Notes: generated from the sequence alone by a model not told the origin. 42,385 bases of DNA from Haliea sp. (GCA_016704305.1 JADJAL010000051.1:1-42385); one strand, 5' to 3'. Counted from the stretch's first letter, positions 1 to 8,837 are shown. Numbers and translations are program-made.

Positions 1-8
1 AGCGCCCG

Positions 9-751
9 TTACGCTGCGGCGTTTACAATCGTCAAAAAGTCCGCCGCGATTAATGCGGCCCCGCCAACCAGTGCGCCGTCAATGTCAGGCTGCGCGAATA
101 ATTGCGCGGCATTATCCGCCTTCACACTGCCGCCATACAATACCGTGTGGCGTTTGCATTCACACCACCAATGGTGCCAAGACAGCTGCGAATGCATTCG
201 TGCATGTCCTGAGCCTGTTCCGGAGTCGCCGTTCGACCAGTGCCGATTGCCCAGACAGGTTCGTAAGCCACTACCAGCGCCGCGAGACTTGCCTGCCCTC
301 GCAACGCACCCTCCAACTGGGCACGAACCACCTGTTGGGCGTCGCCGGCTTCACGCTGCTCGAGCGTTTCGCCAACGCACACAATCGGCCGCAACCCTGC
401 CGCCACCGCCGCCGCCAGCTTGGCGGCAACCAACACGTCGGACTCACCGTGGTACTGACGCCGTTCCGAATGCCCCAGGATGACCCAGCGACAACCCAAT
501 TCCGCCAGCATCCCGGAAGCGACGTCACCGGTATAGGCTCCGGACTGCATGTGACTACAATCCTGCGCTCCAACGGAAATCGAAGACGCCGCACACAATT
601 CCAGCACTTGCGGCAGATGAACATACGCGGGACAGACAGCCACTTCGGGACCGGTCTCTGGCGTTGCACCTGTCAGCTCGCCAAGCAACGCAGTGATACT
701 GGCCCTGGATCCGTTCATCTTCCAGTTACCTACAACCAGAAGCTGGCGCAT
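9..751 (-). CDS. tpiA: Triosephosphate isomerase, interrupted by a one-base frameshift
   Basis: Interconverts dihydroxyacetone phosphate and glyceraldehyde 3-phosphate in glycolysis and gluconeogenesis. The N-terminal part shows NWKMN with catalytic K11, the GHSERR motif with H94, and AYEPVWAIGTG with catalytic E164. The C-terminal phosphate-binding part (YGGSVKADNAAQL, then DGALVGGAAL) is in another frame. The switch lies near 145-160, where one missing base would turn ATR-YCMAAV into ATR-x-LYGGSVK; the repaired protein is 247 residues, normal for the family. A GGGAG ribosome-binding site lies 6 bases before the ATG. It follows glmM, as in pseudomonads. Because the gene is normally essential and both halves are well conserved, a sequencing error is more likely than a true pseudogene. 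Confidence 0.93.
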
Positions 752-781
752 CTCGGACTCCCGTTGAAAAAAGCGGCGGCA

Positions 782-810
782 ATCTTAACCAGAATAGACC
801 CCGGTGACAA
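782..810 (-). promoter_or_regulatory. Candidate sigma70 promoter for tpiA
   Basis: On the minus strand TTGTCA (805-810) is followed after 17 bases by TAAGAT (782-787). The start point would fall about 25 bases before the tpiA ATG. The match is 5/6 at -35 and 4/6 at -10. It would give tpiA its own transcription start in addition to read-through from glmM. Prediction by eye only. Confidence 0.4.
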
Positions 811-860
811 GGAACATCCCCGGGAAGATGACGCGCAATACCGACACCGCCGGCATTGCT

Positions 861-2210
861 TCAAGCGAGAATCCTTGCAACTTCAGACACCAGCTCTTCA
901 CACAGTTGCCGTACCTGGTGCTGGCACTTGCCCTCCACCATCACCCGCACCTTTGGTTCAGTGCCAGAGGGGCGCAACAGGACCCTGCCCTGCGTACCCA
1001 ACCGCTGTTCGATCGAGGCTACGGCTTTGTCGAGCGCCGGATAATTGGCTAGGTCTACCCTGCCACCGACGGGGACGTTGATCATGGTCTGCGGGTACAT
1101 GGTGAGGCCGGCGCGCAGCGCGTCCAGATTGCCCTGCGCGGCTTGCAACGCCATCAGCACCTGCAGTGAGGCGATAATGCCGTCACCCGTAGTGGTGACG
1201 TTGGAACAGATAATATGCCCGGACGATTCCCCGCCAACGTGCCAGCCGTTGGTTTCCATCAAGGCCTTCACATAACGATCTCCCACCTTTGCCCGCGCAA
1301 ATTGCAGGCCGGCTTCCCGCAGGGCGATTTCGAGTCCGAGGTTAGACATCTGGGTACCGACCACGCCGGCGTCGCTGTGGCCCGTCGCCAGGCGATGCAT
1401 CGCAATGATGTACACCAACTCGTCGCCATCGAGTATCTCGCCCCGGGCGTCGGTCATCAGTACGCGATCACCATCACCATCGTAGGCGATACCGATATCC
1501 GCCTTCTGCTCCCTCACGAACGCCGACAGCGCTGCCATATCGGTGGAACCGACTCCTTCGTTGATATTGAAGCCGTCGGGCTGTACACCCATGGCAATAA
1601 CTTCCGCTCCCAACTCGCGAAGGACATTGGGCGCGATATGGTAGGTAGCGCCGTTCGCACAATCGACGGCGATACGCAGGCCGCGCAGGCTGAAACCTTC
1701 CGGTACCGTCGACTTGCAGAATTCGATATAGCGGCCGGCGGCATCCTCAACCCGCACCACCTTGCCAATACGCCTGGACTGGACGGTCGTCAGCGGCAGT
1801 TCCAACTCGGCTTCGATAGCGTGCTCGATCTCATCAGACAGTTTTGATCCGTCGGCACCAAAAAACTTGATGCCGTTATCATAATAGGGATTGTGCGACG
1901 CGCTGATGACGATACCGGCCTCGGCATTCTGCTTGCGCGTCATCAATGCCACGGCGGGCGTAGGCATCGGCCCCAGCAGTTTTACGTTGACGCCAGCGGC
2001 CACCAGGCCCGCCTCCAGCGCGGACTCAAACATGTAACCGGAGACGCGCGTATCCTTGCCGATAATGACCTGGCAGCCGCCCTCGCGGTTAAATTCCCGG
2101 GTGAACACCCGGCCACTGGCCCAACCCAGTTTCAGTATGAAATCCGGTGTGATAGGGAATTCGCCCACCTTGCCGCGAATGCCGTCGGTGCCAAAATAAC
2201 GCTTCGTCAT
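861..2210 (-). CDS. glmM: Phosphoglucosamine mutase
   Basis: Converts glucosamine-6-phosphate to glucosamine-1-phosphate, a cytosolic step toward UDP-GlcNAc for peptidoglycan and LPS. The start begins MTKRYFGTDGIRG, the family N-terminus. SASHNP carries the phosphorylated serine S105, DGDGDR is the metal loop, and RPSGTEPKVRVM near the C-terminus is the phosphate-binding loop. The length is 449 residues (E. coli 445). An upstream in-frame start would add ten residues (MVRTAGVWGS) that are not family-like. The chosen ATG overlaps the folP stop as ATGA, suggesting translational coupling. The neighbours folP and tpiA are in the standard gammaproteobacterial order. Confidence 0.97.
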   Translation of the reverse strand: MTKRYFGTDGIRGKVGEFPITPDFILKLGWASGRVFTREFNREGGCQVIIGKDTRVSGYMFESALEAGLVAAGVNVKLLGPMPTPAVALMTRKQNAEAGIVISASHNPYYDNGIKFFGADGSKLSDEIEHAIEAELELPLTTVQSRRIGKVVRVEDAAGRYIEFCKSTVPEGFSLRGLRIAVDCANGATYHIAPNVLRELGAEVIAMGVQPDGFNINEGVGSTDMAALSAFVREQKADIGIAYDGDGDRVLMTDARGEILDGDELVYIIAMHRLATGHSDAGVVGTQMSNLGLEIALREAGLQFARAKVGDRYVKALMETNGWHVGGESSGHIICSNVTTTGDGIIASLQVLMALQAAQGNLDALRAGLTMYPQTMINVPVGGRVDLANYPALDKAVASIEQRLGTQGRVLLRPSGTEPKVRVMVEGKCQHQVRQLCEELVSEVARILA

Positions 2211-3082
2211 ACTTCCCCAAACTCCTGCAGTGCGGACCACATCGCAACTGCATCTGCCGTGGCCGCAACATCGTGCGTTCTTATAATTGCCGCCCCGCGC
2301 TCCACCGCCATGACCGCCAGTGCCAGACCAGCCGGAAGACGTTGCTCCATTTCCCTGCCGAGCAGTTTGCCGATCATCGATTTGCGCGACAGGCCCACCA
2401 CCAGCGGAAAACCCGCAGCTGCCAATTGGGGCAGGCCCCGCAATAGCTGCATATTGTGAATAACTGTCTTGCCAAAGCCAAAACCCGGATCAAGCAGCAA
2501 CTGTTCCCGCACTATACCCAGTCGCTCACAGGCTGCCACCCTGTCCTGTAGAAAATCCCTGACCTCCGTCACAACATCAAGATAATGAGGCGCAACCTGC
2601 ATGCTGCCGGGCTCTCCCTGCATGTGCATCAGGCATACAGGCAAGCCGGTGGAGGCAGCAGCCTCCAGCGCCCCGGCGCGAGTGAGCGCTCGCACGTCGT
2701 TCAACATTCCGGCGCCAGCCCTGGCCGCCTCGCGCATCAGTTCGGGGGTGCTGGTATCGACAGATATGACCACAGGCAGTTCGGCGGCAATGCGCGCCAC
2801 CAATGGCAGGACCCGGTCCATTTCCTCTTGCAGCGACACCGGCTGCGCGCCGGGCCGGGTGGACTCGCCACCAATATCCAGAATGGAGGCACCCGCTGTC
2901 GCCATGTCTCGGGCACGCGCCATCGCTTGCTCGATATCGAGATGAGCATTGCGGTAAAGGGTACCGCCATCGGAGAAAGAGTCGGGGGTTGTGTTGATAA
3001 CGCCCATGACTATCGGGCGCGTTAGGTCGAGGCGGCGCCCGGCACAGTTCAGTACCGGGCACTCAGTGGAGCGAGGGAGCAT
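2207..3082 (-). CDS. folP: Dihydropteroate synthase
   Basis: Condenses p-aminobenzoate with hydroxymethyl-dihydropterin diphosphate in folate synthesis; it is the sulfonamide target. Family motifs appear in order: GVINTTPDSFSDGG near residue 26, DIGGESTRPGA, ISVDTS, LLDPGFGFGKT and VGLSRKSMIG. From the ATG at 3082 the protein is 291 residues (E. coli 282). The longer frame reaching 3199 runs into the 3' end of ftsH and adds a non-family, arginine- and cysteine-rich leader, so it was rejected. The stop overlaps the glmM start by four bases. No strong Shine-Dalgarno sequence is seen, so translation may depend on ribosomes finishing ftsH 11 bases upstream. Confidence 0.95.
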   Translation of the reverse strand: MLPRSTECPVLNCAGRRLDLTRPIVMGVINTTPDSFSDGGTLYRNAHLDIEQAMARARDMATAGASILDIGGESTRPGAQPVSLQEEMDRVLPLVARIAAELPVVISVDTSTPELMREAARAGAGMLNDVRALTRAGALEAAASTGLPVCLMHMQGEPGSMQVAPHYLDVVTEVRDFLQDRVAACERLGIVREQLLLDPGFGFGKTVIHNMQLLRGLPQLAAAGFPLVVGLSRKSMIGKLLGREMEQRLPAGLALAVMAVERGAAIIRTHDVAATADAVAMWSALQEFGEV

Positions 3083-3093
3083 GACTCTGTGGG

Positions 3094-5025
3094 TCAGTGC
3101 TCGCCGGCAGGCCCACCAATCGGTCTGCTGGAGGAACCCTGCGGCGCGGCACCGGCGTCGACATCCGCAGTGTTTCTGCTTCCGCTGGTACCACCCCAAT
3201 CCTTCGGTTCTCGCGGCTCGCGCCCGGACATAATGTCGTCGATCTGATCAGCATCGATCGTTTCGTAGAGCATCAGTGCTTGCGCCATCAAATGCAGTTT
3301 ATCGACGTTCTCCTGCAGTATTTTTTGCGCGATGGCGTAGCACTCATCAATGATGCGCCGCACTTCCTGGTCGATCTGCTTGGCAGTATCCGCGGACACC
3401 GCCAGATGATGCTGGCCGGCACTGCGGCCAAGGAACACCTCTTCGGTCGCCTCGTCATACATCAACGGACCCATTTTTTCTGACAGGCCCCACTTGGTGA
3501 CCATTTTGCGCGCGATGTCGGTTGCACGCTGAATATCATTGGATGCGCCCGTGGTGACACCATCCTTGCCCAGCGTCATTTCCTCGGCGATACGACCGCC
3601 GAACAGGCTGCAGATCTGGCTGACGATAAAGCGGCGACTGTGGCTGTAGCGATCTTCCTCGGGCAGGAACATCGTCACGCCGAGCGCGCGGCCACGCGGG
3701 ATGATGCTGACCTTGTAGACCGGATCATGCTCGGGCACCAGTCGTCCGACAATGGCGTGGCCCGCTTCATGATAGGCGGTATTGCGCTTTTCATTCTCGG
3801 ACATCACCATGGATTTGCGCTCGGCGCCCATCATGATCTTGTCCTTGGCCAATTCAAACTGGTTCATCCCCACCATACGCACGTTACTGCGAGCAGCGAA
3901 CAAAGCGGCCTCGTTAACCAGGTTGGCAAGATCCGCGCCCGAAAATCCGGGTGTGCCGCGCGCTATCTTGGACGCTTCGACATCCTCTGCCAGCGGCACC
4001 TTGCGCATGTGCACTTTCAGGATTTGTTCGCGCCCGCGGATATCGGGCAAGCTGACCACCACCTGGCGGTCGAAGCGACCCGGGCGCAGCAGCGCGGGAT
4101 CGAGCACGTCGGGACGGTTGGTGGCGGCAATCACGATCACGCCGTCATTGACTTCAAAGCCGTCCATTTCCACCAGCAACTGGTTCAGGGTCTGCTCACG
4201 CTCGTCGTGGCCACCGCCGAGGCCTGCACCGCGGTGACGGCCGACTGCGTCGATCTCATCAATGAAAATAATACAGGGCGATTGCTTCTTGGCCTGGTCG
4301 AACATGTCGCGCACGCGAGAGGCGCCCACGCCGACAAACATTTCGACAAAGTCCGAACCTGAAATCGAGAAAAAGGGCACTTTTGCTTCGCCGGCAATCG
4401 CCTTGGCGAGCAGGGTTTTGCCGGTACCCGGCTGGCCTACCATCAGCACGCCACGGGGAATGCGCCCGCCGAGTTTCTGGAAGCGGCTGGGATCGCGCAG
4501 GAATTCCACCAGTTCCTGCACATCCTGTTTCGCTTCATCGACACCGGCAACGTCAGCAAATGTGGTAGTGATCTGGTCTTCGCCCAGCAGTTTGGCCTTG
4601 CTCTTGCCAAAGCTCATGGGACCGCCGCGACCACCGGCACCGCCCTGCATCTGGCGCATGAAGAACATGAACACGGCGATAATGATCAGAATCGGGAAAC
4701 TGGCGACCAGCAACTGTGTCCAGACGCTCTGTTGCTCGGGTTTGCGGCCCTCGACCTGGACCTTGTGCTCCAGCAGGTCATCCATCAGTTTCGGGTCTTC
4801 CACCATCGGACGGATAGTTTCAAAACGCGAACCGTCGTAGCGCTCACCGGAGATCGTCAGGCCGTCCACCACGACTTTTTTCACCTGCTCATTCTGGATT
4901 TCGGCGATCAACTCAGAGTAGCCAACCTGCTCGCTGGCGCCCTTCATGTTGAAGTTGTTGAATACCGACAGCAGGACGGCCGCGATCACCAACCAGAGCA
5001 ATAAGTTTTTTACCATAGTGTTCAA
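3094..5025 (-). CDS. ftsH: ATP-dependent zinc metalloprotease FtsH, TTG start
   Basis: Membrane-anchored AAA+ protease that degrades misassembled membrane proteins and short-lived regulators such as LpxC and sigma32 in E. coli. It has a transmembrane segment at about 5-22, a periplasmic part, a second segment at about 107-123, Walker A GQPGTGKT (197-204), Walker B IIFIDEID (252-259), the second region of homology ATNRPDVLDPALLRPGRFDR, and zinc motif HEAGH (419-423). The length is 643 residues. Two starts are possible: TTG at 5025 (MNTMVKN) and ATG at 5016. GAGGA sits 7 bases before the TTG but 16 before the ATG, favouring TTG. A sigma32-like promoter lies upstream. Confidence 0.97.
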   Translation of the reverse strand: MNTMVKNLLLWLVIAAVLLSVFNNFNMKGASEQVGYSELIAEIQNEQVKKVVVDGLTISGERYDGSRFETIRPMVEDPKLMDDLLEHKVQVEGRKPEQQSVWTQLLVASFPILIIIAVFMFFMRQMQGGAGGRGGPMSFGKSKAKLLGEDQITTTFADVAGVDEAKQDVQELVEFLRDPSRFQKLGGRIPRGVLMVGQPGTGKTLLAKAIAGEAKVPFFSISGSDFVEMFVGVGASRVRDMFDQAKKQSPCIIFIDEIDAVGRHRGAGLGGGHDEREQTLNQLLVEMDGFEVNDGVIVIAATNRPDVLDPALLRPGRFDRQVVVSLPDIRGREQILKVHMRKVPLAEDVEASKIARGTPGFSGADLANLVNEAALFAARSNVRMVGMNQFELAKDKIMMGAERKSMVMSENEKRNTAYHEAGHAIVGRLVPEHDPVYKVSIIPRGRALGVTMFLPEEDRYSHSRRFIVSQICSLFGGRIAEEMTLGKDGVTTGASNDIQRATDIARKMVTKWGLSEKMGPLMYDEATEEVFLGRSAGQHHLAVSADTAKQIDQEVRRIIDECYAIAQKILQENVDKLHLMAQALMLYETIDADQIDDIMSGREPREPKDWGGTSGSRNTADVDAGAAPQGSSSRPIGGPAGEH

Positions 5026-5087
5026 AGCTATTTCCTCACGGAAGAATTACGCCGAACCGAGTTCTGGCGCCGCACCTGGGCGGAAAC

Positions 5088-5110
5088 CGGACACGCTGTG
5101 CCTGTGTCCG
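5088..5110 (-). other. Hairpin in the ftsH 5' leader
   Basis: A perfect 7-bp stem, CGGACAC with GTGTCCG, closes a 9-base loop. It lies between the predicted sigma32 start point and the ftsH start. No T run follows it, so it is not a terminator. It may be a leader structure, or chance. Confidence 0.35.
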
Positions 5111-5127
5111 AACGGCCAATTTACTAC

Positions 5128-5155
5128 ACTTGGGGCAATCTCTCCATATTTCAAG
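5128..5155 (-). promoter_or_regulatory. Candidate sigma32 (heat-shock) promoter for ftsH
   Basis: On the minus strand CTTGAAA (5149-5155) is followed after 13 bases by CCCCAAGT (5128-5135). The E. coli RpoH consensus is CTTGAAA, 11-16 bases, CCCCATNT, so the -35 is perfect and the -10 matches 7 of 8. It lies in the rlmE-ftsH gap and would give a leader of about 95 bases. In E. coli the rlmE-ftsH operon is heat-inducible through sigma32; here the promoter would serve ftsH directly. Confidence 0.7.
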
Positions 5156-5198
5156 GCACCTGCAGCGCAGGCGTCTACCCGGTCACACATTACCACGA

Positions 5199-5825
5199 TC
5201 AGCCGCCGCGAAATGCCCTGGCCACCAGGTACACCTCGCTCGAGCGGGCGCGCGAGGCCTTGGGTTTGCGCGTCAGCACTTTCTGGAATGAGTCTTTCGC
5301 CTGCGCAAACACCTGGTCAAAGCCCTCACCATGAAACAGTTTTGTGACGAAAGTACCGCCGGGTGCCAATACCTGCCGCGCCATATCCAGCGCCAGTTCC
5401 ACCAGGTAAATGGCACGCGGCTGGTCCACTGCGTGCACGCCACTCATGTTGGGCGCCATATCCGAAATCACGAGATCCGCACGCTTTCCCTCCAGCGCGT
5501 CGAGAATCTGCTGAAACACCTCCTGCTCCGTGAAGTCGCCCTCGATGAACGTCACGCCCTCCAGATACTCCATGGGCAGGATGTCCGACGCGATCACCTT
5601 GCCGCTCGCGCCCACCAGCGCGCTCGCCACCTGCGACCAACCGCCCGGCGCACTGCCCAGGTCCAGCACTGTCATGCCGGGACGAATGAGCTTGTCCTTG
5701 TCCTGCAATTCCAGCAGCTTGTAGCAGGCGCGTGAGCGATAGCCCTCACGCTGGGCCTGTTGCACGTAGGGATCATCCCGATGCTCTTTGAGCCAGGCTT
5801 TACTGGACGATCGCTTCTTGGCCAT
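5199..5825 (-). CDS. rlmE: 23S rRNA (uridine-2'-O)-methyltransferase
   Basis: Methylates the ribose of U2552 (E. coli numbering) in the 23S rRNA A loop during late 50S assembly; the gene is also called ftsJ or rrmJ. The S-adenosylmethionine motif VLDLGSAPGGWSQV lies at about 53-66. The K-D-K-E catalytic tetrad is visible as K36, D122 (ISDMAPNMSG), K162 (FVTKLFHGEGF) and E197 (SSEVYLVA). The length is 208 residues, as in E. coli. It lies upstream of ftsH on the same strand, separated by 173 bases that hold a separate heat-shock-type promoter, and is divergent from yhbY, as is usual for this locus. Confidence 0.96.
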   Translation of the reverse strand: MAKKRSSSKAWLKEHRDDPYVQQAQREGYRSRACYKLLELQDKDKLIRPGMTVLDLGSAPGGWSQVASALVGASGKVIASDILPMEYLEGVTFIEGDFTEQEVFQQILDALEGKRADLVISDMAPNMSGVHAVDQPRAIYLVELALDMARQVLAPGGTFVTKLFHGEGFDQVFAQAKDSFQKVLTRKPKASRARSSEVYLVARAFRGG

Positions 5826-5917
5826 GAGGAGTCACTGTATTTTCGGTTTCATGCGCGGGAGGCGTTGTGTAGAATGGCCCGCCCCGCGCTGGCCGGGCAT
5901 TGTACCTTGGAATAGCG

Positions 5918-6229
5918 ATGAGCAAGAAAGCAAATCAGGACAACAGGCAACTGCGCGCTATCGGCCACAAACTGAAACCGGTGGTTACTATCGCAGGCAA
6001 AGGCTTGACTGAAGGCGTCATCGCCGAGTTGGACCGGGCGCTGACCGATCACGAGTTGATCAAGGTGAAACTCGCAGTGGGTTCTCGCGAGGCGCGTGAC
6101 GCGACTACACAGCAGATCAGCGCGCAACTCGGCGCCGAGCTGGTGCAGAGCATCGGCAACGTGATTCTCCTGCTGCGCCGCGCCCCCTCACCTGATCCAC
6201 GCAAGTCCAATCTGATAAAACCGCTGTAA
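5918..6229 (+). CDS. yhbY: YhbY-type RNA-binding protein (CRS1-YhbY domain)
   Basis: A small protein with one CRS1-YhbY (CRM) RNA-binding domain; family members associate with pre-50S ribosomal particles. The sequence shows LRAIGHKLKPVVTIAGKGLT, with the GxxG-type loop, and then IKVKLAVGSREAR. The ATG at 5918 begins MSKKANQDNRQLR; an upstream TTG at 5900 adds MYLGIA without family support. The length is 103 residues (E. coli 97). It is divergent from rlmE across 92 bases and is part of the conserved ribosome and RNA cluster. Confidence 0.93.
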   Translation: MSKKANQDNRQLRAIGHKLKPVVTIAGKGLTEGVIAELDRALTDHELIKVKLAVGSREARDATTQQISAQLGAELVQSIGNVILLLRRAPSPDPRKSNLIKPL

Positions 6230-6349
6230 TTTCCCGAGGCGGCGCGCTGCGGTACTTTTCACGCGTACACCGCCGCAACGAACACACCGCGTTTCCCGCC
6301 CCGTACAGATTCGCTATGATGAAACGCCCACCGTTTCGGACAGCGCATC

Positions 6350-6694
6350 ATGGGAGATGTTCTCCAGTTCCCTTCACAGCAGGCCCAGGGCCTGGCCTAT
6401 CTGGATCGCCAGTTGCGCGAACTGCTGACGGCCAAGGGTGCCGATGAACAACTGGTCGATTACGCCGCGAGGCAGCTCACCCGCATGTACGCGCAATTAA
6501 GCGCCTCAGAGCAGTACAGCTTTACGGTGGATTTGCCTGCACAGCTCAGCGCGCAAGAACGCGACAACCTGTATCGCCAGATCAACACCGGGCTGGAGGG
6601 GATGCGCAAGGAAAATCATGCGCTGCTGGTCGGCATGCTGGCGCAACTGGTGCTGGCACAGGTCAGGCTGTTCCAGCATGAGAGGCCGCAATAG
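6350..6694 (+). CDS. Uncharacterised 114-residue helical protein
   Basis: I do not recognise this protein. It begins MGDVLQFPSQQAQGLAYLDRQ, then looks mostly helical and charged, with a leucine-rich segment HALLVGMLAQLVLAQVRLF near the C-terminus that could be an amphipathic or buried helix. There is no signal peptide, cysteine pair or catalytic motif. It follows yhbY on the same strand after 120 bases and converges on feoB, leaving only 12 bases between the two stops. Codon use resembles its neighbours, so it is probably real. A cytosolic adaptor is possible, but the function is unknown. Confidence 0.72.
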   Translation: MGDVLQFPSQQAQGLAYLDRQLRELLTAKGADEQLVDYAARQLTRMYAQLSASEQYSFTVDLPAQLSAQERDNLYRQINTGLEGMRKENHALLVGMLAQLVLAQVRLFQHERPQ

Positions 6695-6706
6695 CGGCCA
6701 TGCCGC

Positions 6707-8542
6707 CTACGTGAGAGCAGTAGTCAGTTGATAGGCCAGAAGCGCAGCCGCATAGGCAAACAGGAAGTAACCCGCGAACATTTTCACGGCCAGCGCACGC
6801 GACCCACTCTCCTTGGCAAGGATCGCCAGCGTCGACACACATTGCAGCGCTATCGCGAAGAACACCAGCAACGCGATCCCGGAGCCCAGGGTCATGCCGC
6901 TGTTATGAATATGCTCGACCAGGGGCGCCATTTGCTCATCGGCGGACTCGATACCGAAGATCGTGCCCAGCGTGCCGACAAAGACTTCGCGTGCCAGGAA
7001 TGAGCTCAATATCGCCACGCCGTAGCGCCAATCGAGGCCCAACGGCGCGAACAGCGGTTCAATCACATGGCCGAGGTAGCCGAGCCACGACGTGCCGAGG
7101 TCGGCGCCAAAATTGGGAAAATAGCCCAATATCCACACACCGACAGTGACCGCAAAAATGATCTTGCCGGCCTTGGTGACAAAGTGCTTTGAGCGGTTCC
7201 AGCACGTGCGCAACAGCGGCTTGAGGCTGGGCAGCCGGTAAGGCGGCAGCTCCAGCACAAAGGGCAGGTCGTTGTAGTGATCCTTGCTGGTGCGCGACAC
7301 CAGCGCGGTGACCAGCAGGCCGCAGAACATGCCGAAAAAATAAATCGCAAACATCGCCAGCCCCTGCCAGCCCACCAGTCCCCCCAATGCCGTGGTCGCG
7401 GGAATAAACGCGGCGATCAGCAGCGTGTAAACCGGCAGCCGCGCGGAACAGGGCATCAGCGGTATCGCCATGTAGGTCAGCAGCCGCTTGCGCGGGGAGT
7501 CGATCGCGCGCGCGGCGTAGATGGCCGGAATGGCACAGGCCACACCGGACAGCATCGGGATAAAGCTCTTGCCAGTGAGCCCGAACAGGCGCAGCGGTTT
7601 GTGGCAGATCAACGCCGCGCGCGCCATGTAGCCGGAGTCTTCCAGCAACCCGATGACGAAGGTCAGGATAAATATCTGTGGGACAAACACCAGGAAGGCG
7701 CCGATGCCGCCGAACAGCGCGTCGGCGGTGAAATCCCTGGCGGTCTGGTTGCCAATCATCGGTATCACCCAATCGGCCACGGTGCTGAGCACAGTTTCCA
7801 CCGCGTCCATCAGCGGCGCCGCCCAGGTAAAGATGGACTGGAACAGCAGGTACATGATGAAGAAAAACGCGACGCCGCCGGTGAATGAGTGCAGGAAAAT
7901 GCCGTCGAGCCGCGTCTGGTTGCGGATCAGCACATCGCCACTGGCGCCGAATCGTTGCGCCAGCTGGTGCGCGGTGATGCGCAGTCGTTCATCGCTTGCA
8001 GGTTCGAGGGATTCCGTCGTGCCAGGCGCGGGCAGGCTGCGCTCGCCCTGTAGAGCCGTTACCACGGCCTCCAGGCCCTTGCCGGAACGGGCCGACACCG
8101 GCAGCACCGGCGCTTGCACCGCGACGGCCAGCTGCGCCACGTCGAGACTCAACTTGTGGGAATCCAGCACGTCAATCATGTTGGCCAACACAGTGACCGG
8201 TTTGTGATGCCGCGTGCACTCGCGAATCACCTGTAGCGTGAAATACAGGCTTTTCTCCAGCCGCGTGGCATCGATCACGCACAGCACATGGCTGACGTCC
8301 GGGTCTCGCAGCGAGCGCTCGAAGTAGTCAACCGCCACGCGCTCATCAGCCGAAATTGCCTGCAGTGAGTAGGTGCCCGGGAAATCAATCAATTCCCTGT
8401 CCGGCAGGTGCTGCAGGCGCCCGGTGCTGACATCGACGGTAATGCCCGGGAAGTTCGCCACCTTGTGGTGCAGGCCCGTCAGTCGGTTGAACAGCAGGCT
8501 TTTTCCCGAATTCGGGCTGCCCATCAACAACACCTTGCTCAT
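6707..8542 (-). CDS. feoB: Ferrous iron transporter FeoB (short form)
   Basis: Inner-membrane Fe(II) transporter driven or gated by an N-terminal GTPase domain. G1 is GSPNSGKS (8-15), G3 is DFPG (53-56), and G4 is NMID (121-124). Membrane segments begin near residue 220, and both gate-type motifs are visible (SGVACAIPAI, then MPCSARLPVY). At 611 residues it is shorter than E. coli FeoB (773). The linker between G domain and membrane part is only about 50 residues, so the GDP-dissociation-inhibitor helix bundle looks reduced. It overlaps feoA by ATGA and shares its Fur-controlled promoter. The pair lies inside a block that is otherwise housekeeping. Confidence 0.94.
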   Translation of the reverse strand: MSKVLLMGSPNSGKSLLFNRLTGLHHKVANFPGITVDVSTGRLQHLPDRELIDFPGTYSLQAISADERVAVDYFERSLRDPDVSHVLCVIDATRLEKSLYFTLQVIRECTRHHKPVTVLANMIDVLDSHKLSLDVAQLAVAVQAPVLPVSARSGKGLEAVVTALQGERSLPAPGTTESLEPASDERLRITAHQLAQRFGASGDVLIRNQTRLDGIFLHSFTGGVAFFFIMYLLFQSIFTWAAPLMDAVETVLSTVADWVIPMIGNQTARDFTADALFGGIGAFLVFVPQIFILTFVIGLLEDSGYMARAALICHKPLRLFGLTGKSFIPMLSGVACAIPAIYAARAIDSPRKRLLTYMAIPLMPCSARLPVYTLLIAAFIPATTALGGLVGWQGLAMFAIYFFGMFCGLLVTALVSRTSKDHYNDLPFVLELPPYRLPSLKPLLRTCWNRSKHFVTKAGKIIFAVTVGVWILGYFPNFGADLGTSWLGYLGHVIEPLFAPLGLDWRYGVAILSSFLAREVFVGTLGTIFGIESADEQMAPLVEHIHNSGMTLGSGIALLVFFAIALQCVSTLAILAKESGSRALAVKMFAGYFLFAYAAALLAYQLTTALT

Positions 8543-8778
8543 GGCGTTATCCTCACCAGCACATGGGAGGCAACTTCATCGTCCAACGAGTACACCGTAT
8601 TGCTGACGCGGTACACCTTGGGCGCTCCAAATGCGAGTGCATGCAGGCAGGAAACCGATTCGCCGGGATGAAAGCCGAATTCCATGAGGCGAATGCGATA
8701 TTTGTCGTCCAGGGCGTGGTCGTAGCCCAATATTTCGCAGCGATCACCGGATTTCAGTGACCAGAGGTTGGTAGTCAT
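8539..8778 (-). CDS. feoA: Ferrous iron transport protein A
   Basis: A cytosolic SH3-like partner of FeoB, needed for full Fe(II) uptake in enterobacteria. It has 79 residues with the family pattern LKSGDRCEILGYD, RIRLMEFGFHPGESV, then FGAPKVYRV. It is the first gene of feoAB, its stop overlaps the feoB start by four bases, and a Fur box lies about 40 bases upstream. No feoC-like gene is seen downstream. Confidence 0.93.
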   Translation of the reverse strand: MTTNLWSLKSGDRCEILGYDHALDDKYRIRLMEFGFHPGESVSCLHALAFGAPKVYRVSNTVYSLDDEVASHVLVRITP

Positions 8779-8818
8779 GGCGATGCTTCTACTGTCAGCA
8801 AAACGCGATCATAATCCA

Positions 8819-8837
8819 AATGAGAATTACTTTCATT
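8819..8837. promoter_or_regulatory. Fur box controlling feoAB
   Basis: The 19-base site AATGAGAATTACTTTCATT strongly resembles the Fur operator (inverted hexamers GATAAT/ATTATC around a central A/T). It is centred about 50 bases before the feoA ATG, within an A/T-rich promoter region. Iron-loaded Fur would repress feoAB here. Exact -35 and -10 boxes could not be fixed. Confidence 0.85.

Noticed and set aside
53..1081. Long plus-strand open frame opposite tpiA and glmM
   Set aside because: It is antisense to two well-conserved genes, arginine- and proline-rich, and has no family motif; high G+C explains it.
5850..5917. Sigma70 promoter for yhbY (TAGAAT at about 5871)
   Set aside because: The -35 partner (TTTCAT) matches only two of six bases, too weak to annotate.
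6690..6706. GCGGC-CAT-GCCGC hairpin between the unknown gene and feoB
   Set aside because: The stem is only five base pairs, partly coding-adjacent, and no T run follows on either strand.
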